Assembly: GCA_031280615.1 (NCBI GenBank)
Contig: JAITGO010000017.1
Span: 186,001 to 250,000 of the forward strand
DNA: 64,000 bases
Source of the DNA: Desulfobulbus sp.
GTDB lineage: Bacteria; Desulfobacterota; Desulfobulbia; Desulfobulbales; Desulfobulbaceae
Direction of reading: 5' to 3'
Translations under genes and position numbers: made by a program
Part shown: piece by piece, positions 55,673 through 64,000 of the stretch
Layout of the letters: each line of letters starts with the position of its first letter
Numbering within the stretch: position 1 is the stretch's first letter
Notes under the pieces: model-generated
What the model saw: the letters and a program-made list of their open reading frames with translations, nothing else
What the model was told of the DNA's origin: nothing
The model's database searches: none

Positions 55673-56986
55673 ATGTACGACGTCTTCAGCCTGCCCGCCA
55701 TCCGCTTCCCCGAGGGTTTCGTCTGGGGCAGCGCCACCGCCGGACACCAGATCGAGGGAGACAACATCCACTCCCAGGCGTGGCACAACGAGCAGCAGCC
55801 GGAGTTTTACCGGGACGATCCCGAGCGCGCGACCCGCGCCCCTTCCGGCAAGGCCTGCGACCATTTTCGGCTGTACCGGGACGATGTGGAGTTGATCGCC
55901 TCGCTCGGGCACCGGGCCTACCGCATGTCCATCGAGTGGAGCCGGATCGAGCCGGTGGAAGGGCGGTGGGATCACCAGGCCCTGGCGCACTACCTCGACC
56001 TGTTGGAGCGGCTGGTGCAGAAGGGCATCCAGGTTTTCGTCACCCTGCACCACTTCACCCATCCGTTTTGGTTCGAACGCCTGGGCGGCTTCGACAAGGC
56101 CGACAACCGCCGCTTTTTTGAGCGCTATCTCACCTTTCTCCTGCCGAAAATCAGCTCCATGGTCAGCGGCTGGAACGTGATCAACGAGTTCAACCAATGG
56201 GGCGGGCTGACCGCCGGCCCGGCCATCGCGCCGCTGAAATTCAACATGCTGCGGACGCACGCCCTGGGCTACCACCTGATCAAGCGGTATTCCTCGGCCC
56301 CGGTGAGCAGCGCCCATGCCTTCATCCACTGGTTTCCCCGCCGATTCCACGACGATCTGGACCGGCGCATGACCGATTTTGCCGATTTCACCACCAACGA
56401 GTTTTTTTTTCATGCCCTGCGCACCGGTGAGCTGGTCTATCCCGGGGTGGACGCCGAGTACGATCCCGAAGTCAAGGGCAGCCTGGATTTCTGGTCGGTC
56501 AACTATTACACCCGCCACATGGTCGACGCCCGCCTGGCCGGTCTGGACGGCCCTCGCTTTGCCCACAAGCTGCTGCAAATGATTCCGATGCGGTTTTACC
56601 TGGAGGAGATGTATCCCGAAGGGTTGACCGCCAATCTGGAGCGGCTGCGCGATTACCCGGTCTACATCACCGAGAACGGCTGCTGCGCCGCCGACGACCG
56701 TTTCCGCATCGTCTATCTGGCGCTGCATCTCTCCGCCTTGCACGAGGCCCTGGAGCGCGGGGTGGATGTGCGCGGCTATTTTTACTGGTCGCTGATGGAC
56801 AACTACGAGTGGACCACCTTCATCCCCCGTTTCGGCCTGGTGGCCGTGGATTTCCAGACCTTCCGGCGCAGCCCCAAGACCAGCGCCCTGTTCTACCGGG
56901 AAATCATCCGGGACAACGGCTTTGGCGGCGAGACGGTGCGGCGCTACCTGGACGCCCTGCCCACCTTGCCCGGCCGCGTTGCCTGA
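55673..56986 (+). CDS. GH1 family beta-glycosidase
   Basis: The 437-residue protein is a glycoside hydrolase family 1 enzyme (beta-glucosidase/6-phospho-beta-glucosidase type). It opens with FPEGFVWGSATAGHQIEG, then YRMSIEWSRIEP, the acid/base motif NVINEFNQ (Glu 172) and the nucleophile motif YITENG (Glu 334). The usual acid/base motif is NEP; here proline is replaced by phenylalanine. Both glutamates are kept, so it is probably active. There is no signal peptide, so it is cytoplasmic. It leads a run with the NBD-degenerate ABC protein, a GH5 enzyme and a phosphatase-fold enzyme. Confidence 0.92.
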   Translation: MYDVFSLPAIRFPEGFVWGSATAGHQIEGDNIHSQAWHNEQQPEFYRDDPERATRAPSGKACDHFRLYRDDVELIASLGHRAYRMSIEWSRIEPVEGRWDHQALAHYLDLLERLVQKGIQVFVTLHHFTHPFWFERLGGFDKADNRRFFERYLTFLLPKISSMVSGWNVINEFNQWGGLTAGPAIAPLKFNMLRTHALGYHLIKRYSSAPVSSAHAFIHWFPRRFHDDLDRRMTDFADFTTNEFFFHALRTGELVYPGVDAEYDPEVKGSLDFWSVNYYTRHMVDARLAGLDGPRFAHKLLQMIPMRFYLEEMYPEGLTANLERLRDYPVYITENGCCAADDRFRIVYLALHLSALHEALERGVDVRGYFYWSLMDNYEWTTFIPRFGLVAVDFQTFRRSPKTSALFYREIIRDNGFGGETVRRYLDALPTLPGRVA

Positions 56987-57087
56987 CCGTGGTGCCTGTC
57001 CGCGTCTCTGTCGGCCCGGCCTGCGGCCACCCCCTTTGCCCCTTCGCGGCCATGCCCGCAACATGTTCCAACCCATGAGCCAACACA

Positions 57088-58773
57088 ATGAGCACGAACA
57101 ATTTTTTCATTGAATTCCTGCGGCTGGCCAAACTGTATTGGTGCTCCGAGCACAAGCTGAAGGTCCGGGGCCTCGTCGTCTTCCTGGCGTTCCTCACTGT
57201 CTTGCAAATGGTCATGGCGGTATTGATGACCCAGTGGAGCGCCGCCCTGTTCAATGCCTTGGAACAGCATTCCATGCGGGGGCTGCTGGTCCAGATCGGC
57301 TTGCTGGTCCTCCTGTTTTTCGCCGAGATGGCGTTGACCGGCACCCACCTGGTCACCAAGCGGAACCTGCAGATCTCCTGGCGCGGCTGGCTGACCGAGT
57401 ATGTGTTCTCCCGCTGGATGGATGCGGGCCGCCATTACCTGATCACCCCCTTACCGGGCGAACACGACAACCCGGACGGCCGCATTGCCGAGGATTGCCG
57501 GGTGACCACCGAATCGGCGGTCATCCTCGGCCATTCGCTGCTGTACAGCATCCTGCTGCTGGTCGGTTTCACCGACGTGCTCTGGTCCCGTTCGGGCGTG
57601 GTGACGCTCGATCTGGGCTTTGCCGAAATCCCCGTTTACGGGCATTTGGTCTGGATTGCCATTATCTACTCGGCGCTGGCCTCCTGGTTCGGCTGGCTGC
57701 TGGGCCGGCCCCTGACCGGCGCCACCAATGCTCGCCAGTCGGCGGAGGCCAACTTTCGCGCCACTCTGCTGGAGGCGCAGGAGAACAGCCAGGCCATCGC
57801 CCTGATCCACGCCGAGGCCTGCGAACGGAACCAATTCCGCGCCCTGTTCCTCAAAATCCAGGAGGTCTGGCACACCCAGACCGCGGCCTGGCGGAACATA
57901 ACGATGTTCGGCACCAGCTACGCCACCTTTTCCATGGTTTTTCCGATCCTGATTTCCGCTCCCCGCTACATCATGGGCAAAATTACCCTGGGCTCTTTGA
58001 TGCAATCCGCTCAGGCCTTCCAGCACATGACCTCGGCCCTGTCCTGGCCGGCCAACAACCTGGGCGGGATCGCCGAGTGGCGCGCCTCGGTGGAGCGCAT
58101 CTTGAGCCTGTTGCAATCGCTTGAGCACGTGGACCGGGAGGTGGCCCAAATCGAGCACCGCATCCAATTGGTCTGCTCGGATCGGCCGGTACTCGCCTTC
58201 CGCCAGGTCAGGATCGGCAAATACCAGGGCACGGCGCTGACACCGGAAATCTCCATGGAAATCGGCAAGGGCGAGCGTGTTCTGCTCACCGGCAACGCCG
58301 TCACCGGCGCCCGGCTGTTCCGCGCCATCGCCGGGATACGGCCCTGGGGCAGCGGCACCATCGAACTGCCCAGCCAGGGGCGGCTATTCTTCATGCCGGC
58401 CCGGCCGTACCTGCCCACCGGCACCCTGCGCTACGCCATCGGCTATCCCTCTTCCCGCCGGGTCTACACCCAGGAGCAGATCGAACAGACCCTGCACCTG
58501 GTGGGGCTTGAGCGCCTGATCGATCAGCTCGACCAACGGGAGCATTGGGCCAACTTCCTCACCCCGGAGGAACAACAACTTTTGGGCATGGTGCGCCTGC
58601 TGCTCAACCGGCCCCAGTGGGTTTTTCTCCAGGAGTCCTTCGATGCCCTGGAGCACGAGGACGAGAAACGGATGCTGCGATTGATCTGCAAACAGTTGCC
58701 CGATGCCACCTTGTTGGCGATTTCCCATTCGGCCAACGGCACCGCCTTTTACACTCGACATCTGGCTTTGTAG
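57088..58773 (+). CDS. SbmA/YddA-type ABC protein with degenerate nucleotide-binding domain
   Basis: The 561-residue protein is a half-transporter of the ABC_membrane_2 (SbmA/BacA/YddA) type, with about six transmembrane segments in residues 20-310 and a C-terminal ABC domain from about 365. The domain keeps its shape, but its motifs are lost. Walker A (from 402) reads GNAVTGAR with no lysine, the Q-loop position reads MPARP, the signature (491) reads LTPEEQQ, and Walker B (around 515) reads FLQES with Gln for Asp. The ISHS histidine remains. ATP hydrolysis seems unlikely. E. coli SbmA lacks this domain altogether and is proton-driven. Confidence 0.85.
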   Translation: MSTNNFFIEFLRLAKLYWCSEHKLKVRGLVVFLAFLTVLQMVMAVLMTQWSAALFNALEQHSMRGLLVQIGLLVLLFFAEMALTGTHLVTKRNLQISWRGWLTEYVFSRWMDAGRHYLITPLPGEHDNPDGRIAEDCRVTTESAVILGHSLLYSILLLVGFTDVLWSRSGVVTLDLGFAEIPVYGHLVWIAIIYSALASWFGWLLGRPLTGATNARQSAEANFRATLLEAQENSQAIALIHAEACERNQFRALFLKIQEVWHTQTAAWRNITMFGTSYATFSMVFPILISAPRYIMGKITLGSLMQSAQAFQHMTSALSWPANNLGGIAEWRASVERILSLLQSLEHVDREVAQIEHRIQLVCSDRPVLAFRQVRIGKYQGTALTPEISMEIGKGERVLLTGNAVTGARLFRAIAGIRPWGSGTIELPSQGRLFFMPARPYLPTGTLRYAIGYPSSRRVYTQEQIEQTLHLVGLERLIDQLDQREHWANFLTPEEQQLLGMVRLLLNRPQWVFLQESFDALEHEDEKRMLRLICKQLPDATLLAISHSANGTAFYTRHLAL

Positions 58774-58799
58774 AAACAATATTGAAAACAGGAGGTTCC

Positions 58800-59969
58800 A
58801 TGACAAGTGCAACGGTGAACGAATACGGCGGCAAACTGCGCGGGGTCAATCTCGGCGGCTGGCTGGTGCTGGAGAAGTGGATCACCCCCAGCCTGTTTGC
58901 GGGGCTCCGGGCCACCGACGAGACCTCCTATTGCGCCGAGCTGGGCGAGGTCGAGGCCACGCGGCGGCTGCATCGCCACTGGGACACCTTCATCACCCGC
59001 GACGACTTTGCCTGGCTGGCCCGGGCGGGCGTCAACGCGGTGCGGCTGCCCATCGGCCATTGGCTGTTCGGCAAGGACTATCCCTACCACCGTGCTTACG
59101 GCGAGGCACGTTATCCTTTTGTCGAGGGAGGAGTTGCGATCGTCGACCGGGTCTTCCGGTGGGCCGAGGAGTGCGGTCTGCGGGTACTGCTGGATCTCCA
59201 TGCCGCGCCGGGTTGCCAGAACGGCTTTGACAACGGCGGCATCCTGGACGTGTGCGAGTGGCACACCAAAGAGGAGTATATCGAGCATTCGCTGGACGTG
59301 TTGGAAAAGCTGGCGCAGCGCTACGGCAGCCAGCCGGCGTTGCACGGCATCCAGGTCCTCAACGAGCCGAGCTGGGATATCCCCACCGAGTTGCTCAAGC
59401 GCTATACCGCCGAGGCCTATCACCGCATCCGCCGCCACTGTCCGGCCGAGCGGACAACCGTGGTGTTCCACGACGGTTTCCGCGATTTCCGCGAGTATGC
59501 CGGCTTTCTCCAGGCGCCGGAATTCCGGAACGTGGCCATCGACATCCATCGTTATCAGTGCTTTGTGCGCAGCGACCTCGACCTGGACATCTTCGGCCAC
59601 ATCCGGATGAGCGCCGGCGAGTTGCGCGAAGAAGCCGCAACCATCGTCCGCGAATCGGGGTATCGAGTCTATTGCGGTGAATGGAGCCTGGGCCTGGACA
59701 TGAAGGTGGTGTCGCTCTGGGCGGAAGGCCCCTTCAACCACGCACTCGAAGCCATGGACGAATTCCAGATGGCGGCCGCCCTGCGCGGTTTTGCCGCGGC
59801 CCAGCTCCTGGCCTTCGAGCAATGCGACGGCTGGTTTTTCTGGACCTACCGCACCGAGACCACCCCTGAGTGGAGCTACCGCGACTGCGTCGACCAGGGC
59901 ATCATTCCGGACCTGGGCCGGCCGGAGCAGATGGCGGGCATCCGCGCCATGTTGGCGCGGGCCAAATAA
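58800..59969 (+). CDS. GH5 family glycoside hydrolase (exo-1,3-beta-glucanase-like)
   Basis: The 389-residue protein resembles subfamily GH5_9 exo-1,3-beta-glucanases, known mainly from yeasts. The N-terminus RGVNLGGWLVLEKWITPSLF is close to that of yeast Exg1. The acid/base is Glu 189 in VLNEPSW and the nucleophile Glu 294 in CGEWSLGLD; HRYQCF and FFWTYRTE are other barrel motifs. There is no signal peptide, unlike the yeast enzymes, so it is probably cytoplasmic. AGGAGG lies five bases upstream of the ATG. It follows the ABC protein gene by 26 bases. The natural substrate here is unknown. Confidence 0.9.
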   Translation: MTSATVNEYGGKLRGVNLGGWLVLEKWITPSLFAGLRATDETSYCAELGEVEATRRLHRHWDTFITRDDFAWLARAGVNAVRLPIGHWLFGKDYPYHRAYGEARYPFVEGGVAIVDRVFRWAEECGLRVLLDLHAAPGCQNGFDNGGILDVCEWHTKEEYIEHSLDVLEKLAQRYGSQPALHGIQVLNEPSWDIPTELLKRYTAEAYHRIRRHCPAERTTVVFHDGFRDFREYAGFLQAPEFRNVAIDIHRYQCFVRSDLDLDIFGHIRMSAGELREEAATIVRESGYRVYCGEWSLGLDMKVVSLWAEGPFNHALEAMDEFQMAAALRGFAAAQLLAFEQCDGWFFWTYRTETTPEWSYRDCVDQGIIPDLGRPEQMAGIRAMLARAK

Positions 59970-59999
59970 CAAACCTCGTGAATCGGAGGCAAGGCGATC

Positions 60000-60782
60000 A
60001 TGATCAGGGTAATGAGCTTCAACATCCGCTACGGCCTGGCACCCGATGGAGAAAACCACTGGCACAACCGCAAGCACCTTGCGCTCGCCCGCATCCGGGC
60101 CTTCGGTCCCGACCTGCTCGGGCTTCAGGAGTGCCGCGACGACGACCAGGCCGCCTTTGTCCGCCAGGGCCTGCCGGACTTTCATTTTTACGGCGTCCAC
60201 CGGCAGGGCCCCGGCGACACGGCCTTGGAAATGGCGCCCCTGCTGTTTCGTCCGGCAGCGTTTTCCTTGCTTGATTCCGGCTGTTTCTGGCTGAGCGAAA
60301 CCCCGGAGATTCCCGGCAGTATGAGCTGGGACAGCGCCTACGCCCGCACCGTGAGCTGGGCCCGGCTCTCCTGCCGGACCACCGGCCGGGAGCTGACCTA
60401 TGTCAACACCCATCTCGACTACGAGCCCGAGGCGGTGGTCAATCATGCCCGCTGTCTGCGGCATTGGCTCGATCGGGTCGATTCCGGGACGCCGCTGATC
60501 CTGACCGGCGATTTCAATGCCGACAAGGACAGCGAACCCTACCGGCTGCTGACCGGGGACAATGGCCTGAACGACGCCTTCCGGCTGGCGCATCCGCCGC
60601 CTGGGCAGGACGAGATCACCTACCATGCCTATGGCCAGGAAGAGGAGCGGACCTCCATCGACTGGATTCTGGTCTCCGACCACTTCCGAGTGGTGGAGGC
60701 GCAGATCGACCGCAGCCGCGAAGGCAATCTTTTCCCCTCGGACCATTATCCCATCGCGGCCGTGCTCGACTGGCGCAAGTAA
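60000..60782 (+). CDS. Endonuclease/exonuclease/phosphatase family protein
   Basis: The 260-residue protein has the EEP fold motifs: MSFNIRYG near the N-terminus, LGLQECR with the catalytic glutamate, YVNTHLDYEP, LTGDFNADKDSEPY and the terminal SDHYPIAAVL. This fold covers DNA endonucleases, sphingomyelinases and inositol-phosphate phosphatases; the layout with NTHLD and no lipid domain fits a small-molecule phosphodiesterase or phosphatase. No signal peptide. A CGGAGG Shine-Dalgarno lies ten bases upstream and 30 bases separate it from the GH5 stop. It ends the cluster and converges with the HD-GYP gene. Confidence 0.85.
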   Translation: MIRVMSFNIRYGLAPDGENHWHNRKHLALARIRAFGPDLLGLQECRDDDQAAFVRQGLPDFHFYGVHRQGPGDTALEMAPLLFRPAAFSLLDSGCFWLSETPEIPGSMSWDSAYARTVSWARLSCRTTGRELTYVNTHLDYEPEAVVNHARCLRHWLDRVDSGTPLILTGDFNADKDSEPYRLLTGDNGLNDAFRLAHPPPGQDEITYHAYGQEEERTSIDWILVSDHFRVVEAQIDRSREGNLFPSDHYPIAAVLDWRK

Positions 60783-60808
60783 ATGCGACAGGTGCGAAGA
60801 AAGGCCGG

Positions 60809-63769
60809 TCAGGCCATGTCGTTTTGCTCCGGCCTCAGGTGTTTTGCTGCGTAGCGTTGCGGAATGTTGGCCTTGAGGAACAGATCGTACAGATCCGGAT
60901 CGATGTGATGGCGCTGCTTGAATCCGTCCATGATGTCGAGCGTCTCGCGCAGGGTCTTGCTGTTTTTGTACGGACGGTCCCAGGCGGTTAGGGCCTCGAA
61001 TATATCGGCGATGGCCATCATCCGCGCGGCCCAGCTCATCTCCTCGCGCTTCAATCCGCGCGGGTATCCTCGGCCGTCCATGGTCTCATGGTGCGCTCCG
61101 GCGATCTCCGGTATCTGCTGGAGATGTTCCGGCAAGGGCAGGGAGTGCAGCATGATGATGGTCTGGGTGATGTGATCGTTGATTTTGTAGCGTTCCTCCT
61201 CGGTCAGGGTGCCCCGGCGGATGCCCAGGTTATACAGCTCGCCCCGGTTGTACAGGGCCTCGGGCACATTGAGCTTGAAGCCCCATGGATTGTCCGGGGG
61301 GATGCGGTCCTGGGGCCCTCTGGCAATAATGTGCTCGCGGTTGTCCATCAGTAAAAATTCCCGCACCGGGGGAGCCGGCACCCCGGCCTGCTCCATGCGA
61401 GCCCGCTCATCGCGCGAAACGCCCAGCCGTTTGTCCAGGGTACGTACCCAGGTGCGCCGGCCGATGGCCGCCAAGCGGGCCAGGTCTTCGTCGCTTATGT
61501 ATTCACTGCCGATATTGCAGACGGCCACGAAGGCGAAATCGTCGTCGATCTCTTGCCAAATCTCTTCGAGCTTGCGTTGCCCCTCCTGGGCATCCGCCCC
61601 CTCCAGTCTGGCGCGCAGACTGTCTATTTCCGCGTCGCGCTTCAGGACTTCGAAGCGGGTGCGGATTTCGTGCAAACGGTCATACAGGGTTTCCAGCTTG
61701 GTGGCCTTGTCCATCACGTACTCCGGCGTGGTGACTTTGCCGCAGTCGTGCAGCCAGGCCGCCAATCGAGCCTCTTCAAGCAGTGCATCGTCCAAACGGA
61801 AATCTTTGAGCGGTCCCTCCTCGCTTTGATCGGCGGCTTCCAGCAGCATGTGGAAAATAACCGGCACCCGGGCACAATGGCTGCCGGTATGGGGCGACTT
61901 GGTGTCGATAGCCCCGGCCAAAATCCGGATGAAGGCATCCCGCAGGTCGAATTGGTTTTTGATGAGAGTCTGGGTCTCGAGGACCACAGCTGCGACCTTC
62001 ACCAGCGTTTCCAGGAAAGCGGTTTCCTCCGGTGAGAATCCTCCGGAACCATCGCGATCGCGTTTAAAAAAGGTTATTCCTCCCAGCGGGGCTCCCATCC
62101 GGTCGCGCAAGGGAAAGCAAAGGAGGTGTAAGCAGGTAACGGAGGGATCGTTGAAACCTGGAGCCGGCCCTGGCAGCCGTGAGCGGGGATCGTGAGGTTC
62201 GATACGGTCTCGAATGGTGCAATTGCCGTCCATGGCCCGACAGATCGCATAGGTCTGTCGGGGTAAATGGTTAACTGAGGCCATCGGCAGCACCGTCACC
62301 TCGTCGTCATCCCAGCAAAAGAGAAACTCTTTATCTAAGCCGTTTTTGCCATCGGTAATAACCAATAGAACTCCTTCCGGATCGACCATTGCGATTATTT
62401 CCTTGAGGATGCGCTGCAGCAGGACATGAAGGTCGCGTTCTTGGCCGACCATGCTGAGGAGACCGAGGAATTTTTGCTGATGTTCCCGCATGGATTGCAG
62501 GCCATGGGTCAGCAAGGCCACTTCCGACAGGTACGAATGGGGATATCCCTGTGCGAAGTCATCCGGTTTTTCGTAGAAAGGGTGGGTGCGGGCAGTCATG
62601 ATCCGCAAAGGCTGGCTGATATATTGTCCGGCTAACCAGGCGACCGGGGCCACCAACAGAATAACCCCGAACATGCCGAGCAGGGTGTAATGCCAAAAGA
62701 CATTCTCGGCGGCCAACAGTTCGTCGCGCGGGATGGCCAACACCATGAAATCGTTCGGTTGGTTCGAAATTTCCATCTCCTCCATGATCAGGAGCCATTC
62801 CCGTTGGTCTTCCGTGACTATCAGGCCGGTGTTGCTTGCACCGTTCTCGATTCTCAAGCTACTGGTCCGCAATCCCTGCTGGTATTTCTTCAAACCCTGC
62901 CGGATAACCGAGGAAAGATCTTCCACATCGCGGAGTTTCTGGTGGCCGCTCTTGTTGAGGAGCATGCCCCGGGAAGAGGCCAGGAGGGTGGCGTCTGGGC
63001 GAAACAGGGCCAGGCGCGAGCCCGGCGTGGGGAGTTCGCTTGCCAACAGAGAAGAGAGTTGATCCACGTGCAAAGTCAATCCGGCCACTGCACGGCCGTT
63101 GAGGCTTTTTTGAGCGACGAAGATGCCCACCGCGTAATGATCGACCAGGAGGGTGGCGTTGGTTTCGACCGGGCCCGTGGTGCGCATGGCCTCCTGGTAC
63201 CAGTTCCTCAATCGGGGATCGTAGCCTTGGTCGAAGAAATCGGTTCTTTTTTCCAGAAGCCGCAACTGGACATCGTAAAAAAAATATTCGCTTAAGGAGG
63301 GTACCCTGTCGCCCCGAACCTCGCGGACCAGCAGGGCGCTGCCCGGAGGGCCTGCAAAATAGAGGCGGTCCCTCTCGTTCTTCAACAATTTGACCAGGAA
63401 AAAATCGCCGTTGTCGTAACCGACGAAAAGTTCCTCAAAAAGGTGGTAGGCCTGCAGAGCCGCCTGGAGCAGGGGGAGGTATTGCGTACGCTCCTCGGGT
63501 GAGCGGGTTTGGGGAACGGGTCCATGGCTGAAGGCCGCCACGAAATTCCGTGAAGGCTGGGAGATGTTGTTGATGAGCACCCGTTCGACGCTGCGCCCGA
63601 TGGCGTCTGCTTTCTGCTCCACGGCGGCGTTGATGGTCCTGTTGACCACGTGATAGCCGATGCCGGTCATGCAGGTTCCGGCCACCAGGAGCACGGCGGC
63701 GCAGAACAGACCAAAGTAGCCTCGCAGGCCGAGCAGGTGGCGAGGATGATTGTTCGCCGGGTCAGGCAT
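60809..63769 (-). CDS. Membrane-bound Cache-GAF-HD-GYP protein
   Basis: The 986-residue protein has a transmembrane helix near residues 17-38, a large periplasmic double-Cache-like sensor (to about 355), a second helix near 370-390, a GAF-like region (about 450-600) and a split HD-GYP domain. The HD motif is WLHDCGKVTTPEYV. The GYP part is HHETMDGRGYPRG with AIADIFEAL and WDRPYK. About 170 residues are inserted between the two. This long form is known in proteobacteria. Metal ligands look intact. I use the ATG at 63769 with GGGAG upstream. The frame is open further, but the start is typical. Confidence 0.87.
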   Translation of the reverse strand: MPDPANNHPRHLLGLRGYFGLFCAAVLLVAGTCMTGIGYHVVNRTINAAVEQKADAIGRSVERVLINNISQPSRNFVAAFSHGPVPQTRSPEERTQYLPLLQAALQAYHLFEELFVGYDNGDFFLVKLLKNERDRLYFAGPPGSALLVREVRGDRVPSLSEYFFYDVQLRLLEKRTDFFDQGYDPRLRNWYQEAMRTTGPVETNATLLVDHYAVGIFVAQKSLNGRAVAGLTLHVDQLSSLLASELPTPGSRLALFRPDATLLASSRGMLLNKSGHQKLRDVEDLSSVIRQGLKKYQQGLRTSSLRIENGASNTGLIVTEDQREWLLIMEEMEISNQPNDFMVLAIPRDELLAAENVFWHYTLLGMFGVILLVAPVAWLAGQYISQPLRIMTARTHPFYEKPDDFAQGYPHSYLSEVALLTHGLQSMREHQQKFLGLLSMVGQERDLHVLLQRILKEIIAMVDPEGVLLVITDGKNGLDKEFLFCWDDDEVTVLPMASVNHLPRQTYAICRAMDGNCTIRDRIEPHDPRSRLPGPAPGFNDPSVTCLHLLCFPLRDRMGAPLGGITFFKRDRDGSGGFSPEETAFLETLVKVAAVVLETQTLIKNQFDLRDAFIRILAGAIDTKSPHTGSHCARVPVIFHMLLEAADQSEEGPLKDFRLDDALLEEARLAAWLHDCGKVTTPEYVMDKATKLETLYDRLHEIRTRFEVLKRDAEIDSLRARLEGADAQEGQRKLEEIWQEIDDDFAFVAVCNIGSEYISDEDLARLAAIGRRTWVRTLDKRLGVSRDERARMEQAGVPAPPVREFLLMDNREHIIARGPQDRIPPDNPWGFKLNVPEALYNRGELYNLGIRRGTLTEEERYKINDHITQTIIMLHSLPLPEHLQQIPEIAGAHHETMDGRGYPRGLKREEMSWAARMMAIADIFEALTAWDRPYKNSKTLRETLDIMDGFKQRHHIDPDLYDLFLKANIPQRYAAKHLRPEQNDMA

Positions 63770-64000
63770 TGTTTGTCTCCCTATTGGTTCTTCTTTCCGA
63801 TCCTCTTTGGCGCGGACAGTCTTCAGGGCACATTTCATCCTGCAAATCGGTAGTGGTAATTTTTGTTGGATAATATGGTGAATTGCAATAGATTCGGAGA
63901 TATCTCGGTGCCAGTGCCGATCGGGACCGGGCCGCAGCGATGCGGCATAACTCTGAATGCAATCTACCTCGTTTTCTCTGGTTCGCATAAATAATATTGC

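Overview
This window is gene-dense, high-GC chromosomal DNA (about 60 % G+C by eye). It carries one tRNA, no rRNA, no CRISPR array and no intact mobile element. The gene set suggests an anaerobic Gram-negative bacterium of the Desulfobacterota (former Deltaproteobacteria), possibly near Desulfobulbaceae. Pointers are a DUF4390-NtrY-NtrX cluster, an HD-GYP response regulator behind a Cache-domain histidine kinase, HEAT-repeat and OmpA/coiled-coil proteins, and a bifunctional chorismate mutase/prephenate dehydratase. The taxonomic placement is inference; no marker gene was compared.

Layout. 1-6.8 kb (minus strand): tRNA-Gly, rplM, rpsI, then argC-truA-maf with overlapping ends, then a large HEAT-repeat protein cut by the window edge. 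7.0-17.3 kb (plus): hisB, a lipoprotein, a TtcA-like thiolase, a metallophosphoesterase, a Ser/Thr kinase fused to an Lcl-type domain, a two-component pair ending in HD-GYP, a SEC-C protein, VanZ and an alpha/beta hydrolase. 17.4-24.9 kb (minus): an RNB exonuclease, a DUF4390 protein, NtrY/NtrX-like sensor and sigma54 activator, and hemB. 25-33 kb: era (plus), the division module ftsE-ftsX-envC with ctpA (minus), then a gph-like phosphatase and a DUF445 protein (plus). 33-42.3 kb (minus): tsaD-rsmA-small membrane protein-CPBP protease-alcohol dehydrogenase-glgB-large OmpA coiled-coil protein. 42.4-49.6 kb: moaA (plus), pheA-ABC-F (minus), PilZ, UspA and a kinase-like protein (minus), rdgB (plus). 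49.6-53.5 kb: an RlhA-like U32 protein and two outer-membrane proteins.

53.9-60.8 kb (plus) is the most unusual part. A tyrosine-recombinase-like protein that seems to have lost its catalytic residues is followed by a methyltransferase. Next comes a run of four genes: a GH1 glycosidase, an SbmA/YddA-type ABC protein whose nucleotide-binding domain has lost nearly every catalytic motif, a GH5 enzyme resembling exo-1,3-beta-glucanases, and an endonuclease/exonuclease/phosphatase-fold enzyme. None of the three enzymes has a visible signal peptide, so this may be an uncharacterised cytoplasmic glucan/glucoside locus. The window ends with a 986-residue Cache-GAF-HD-GYP protein on the minus strand.

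Cyclic-di-GMP signalling recurs: two HD-GYP proteins and a PilZ protein. Several genes overlap by 1-10 bases (argC/truA, truA/maf, ttcA-like/phosphoesterase, ftsE/ftsX, ftsX/envC, uspA/kinase-like, rsmA/small membrane protein), which suggests translational coupling.
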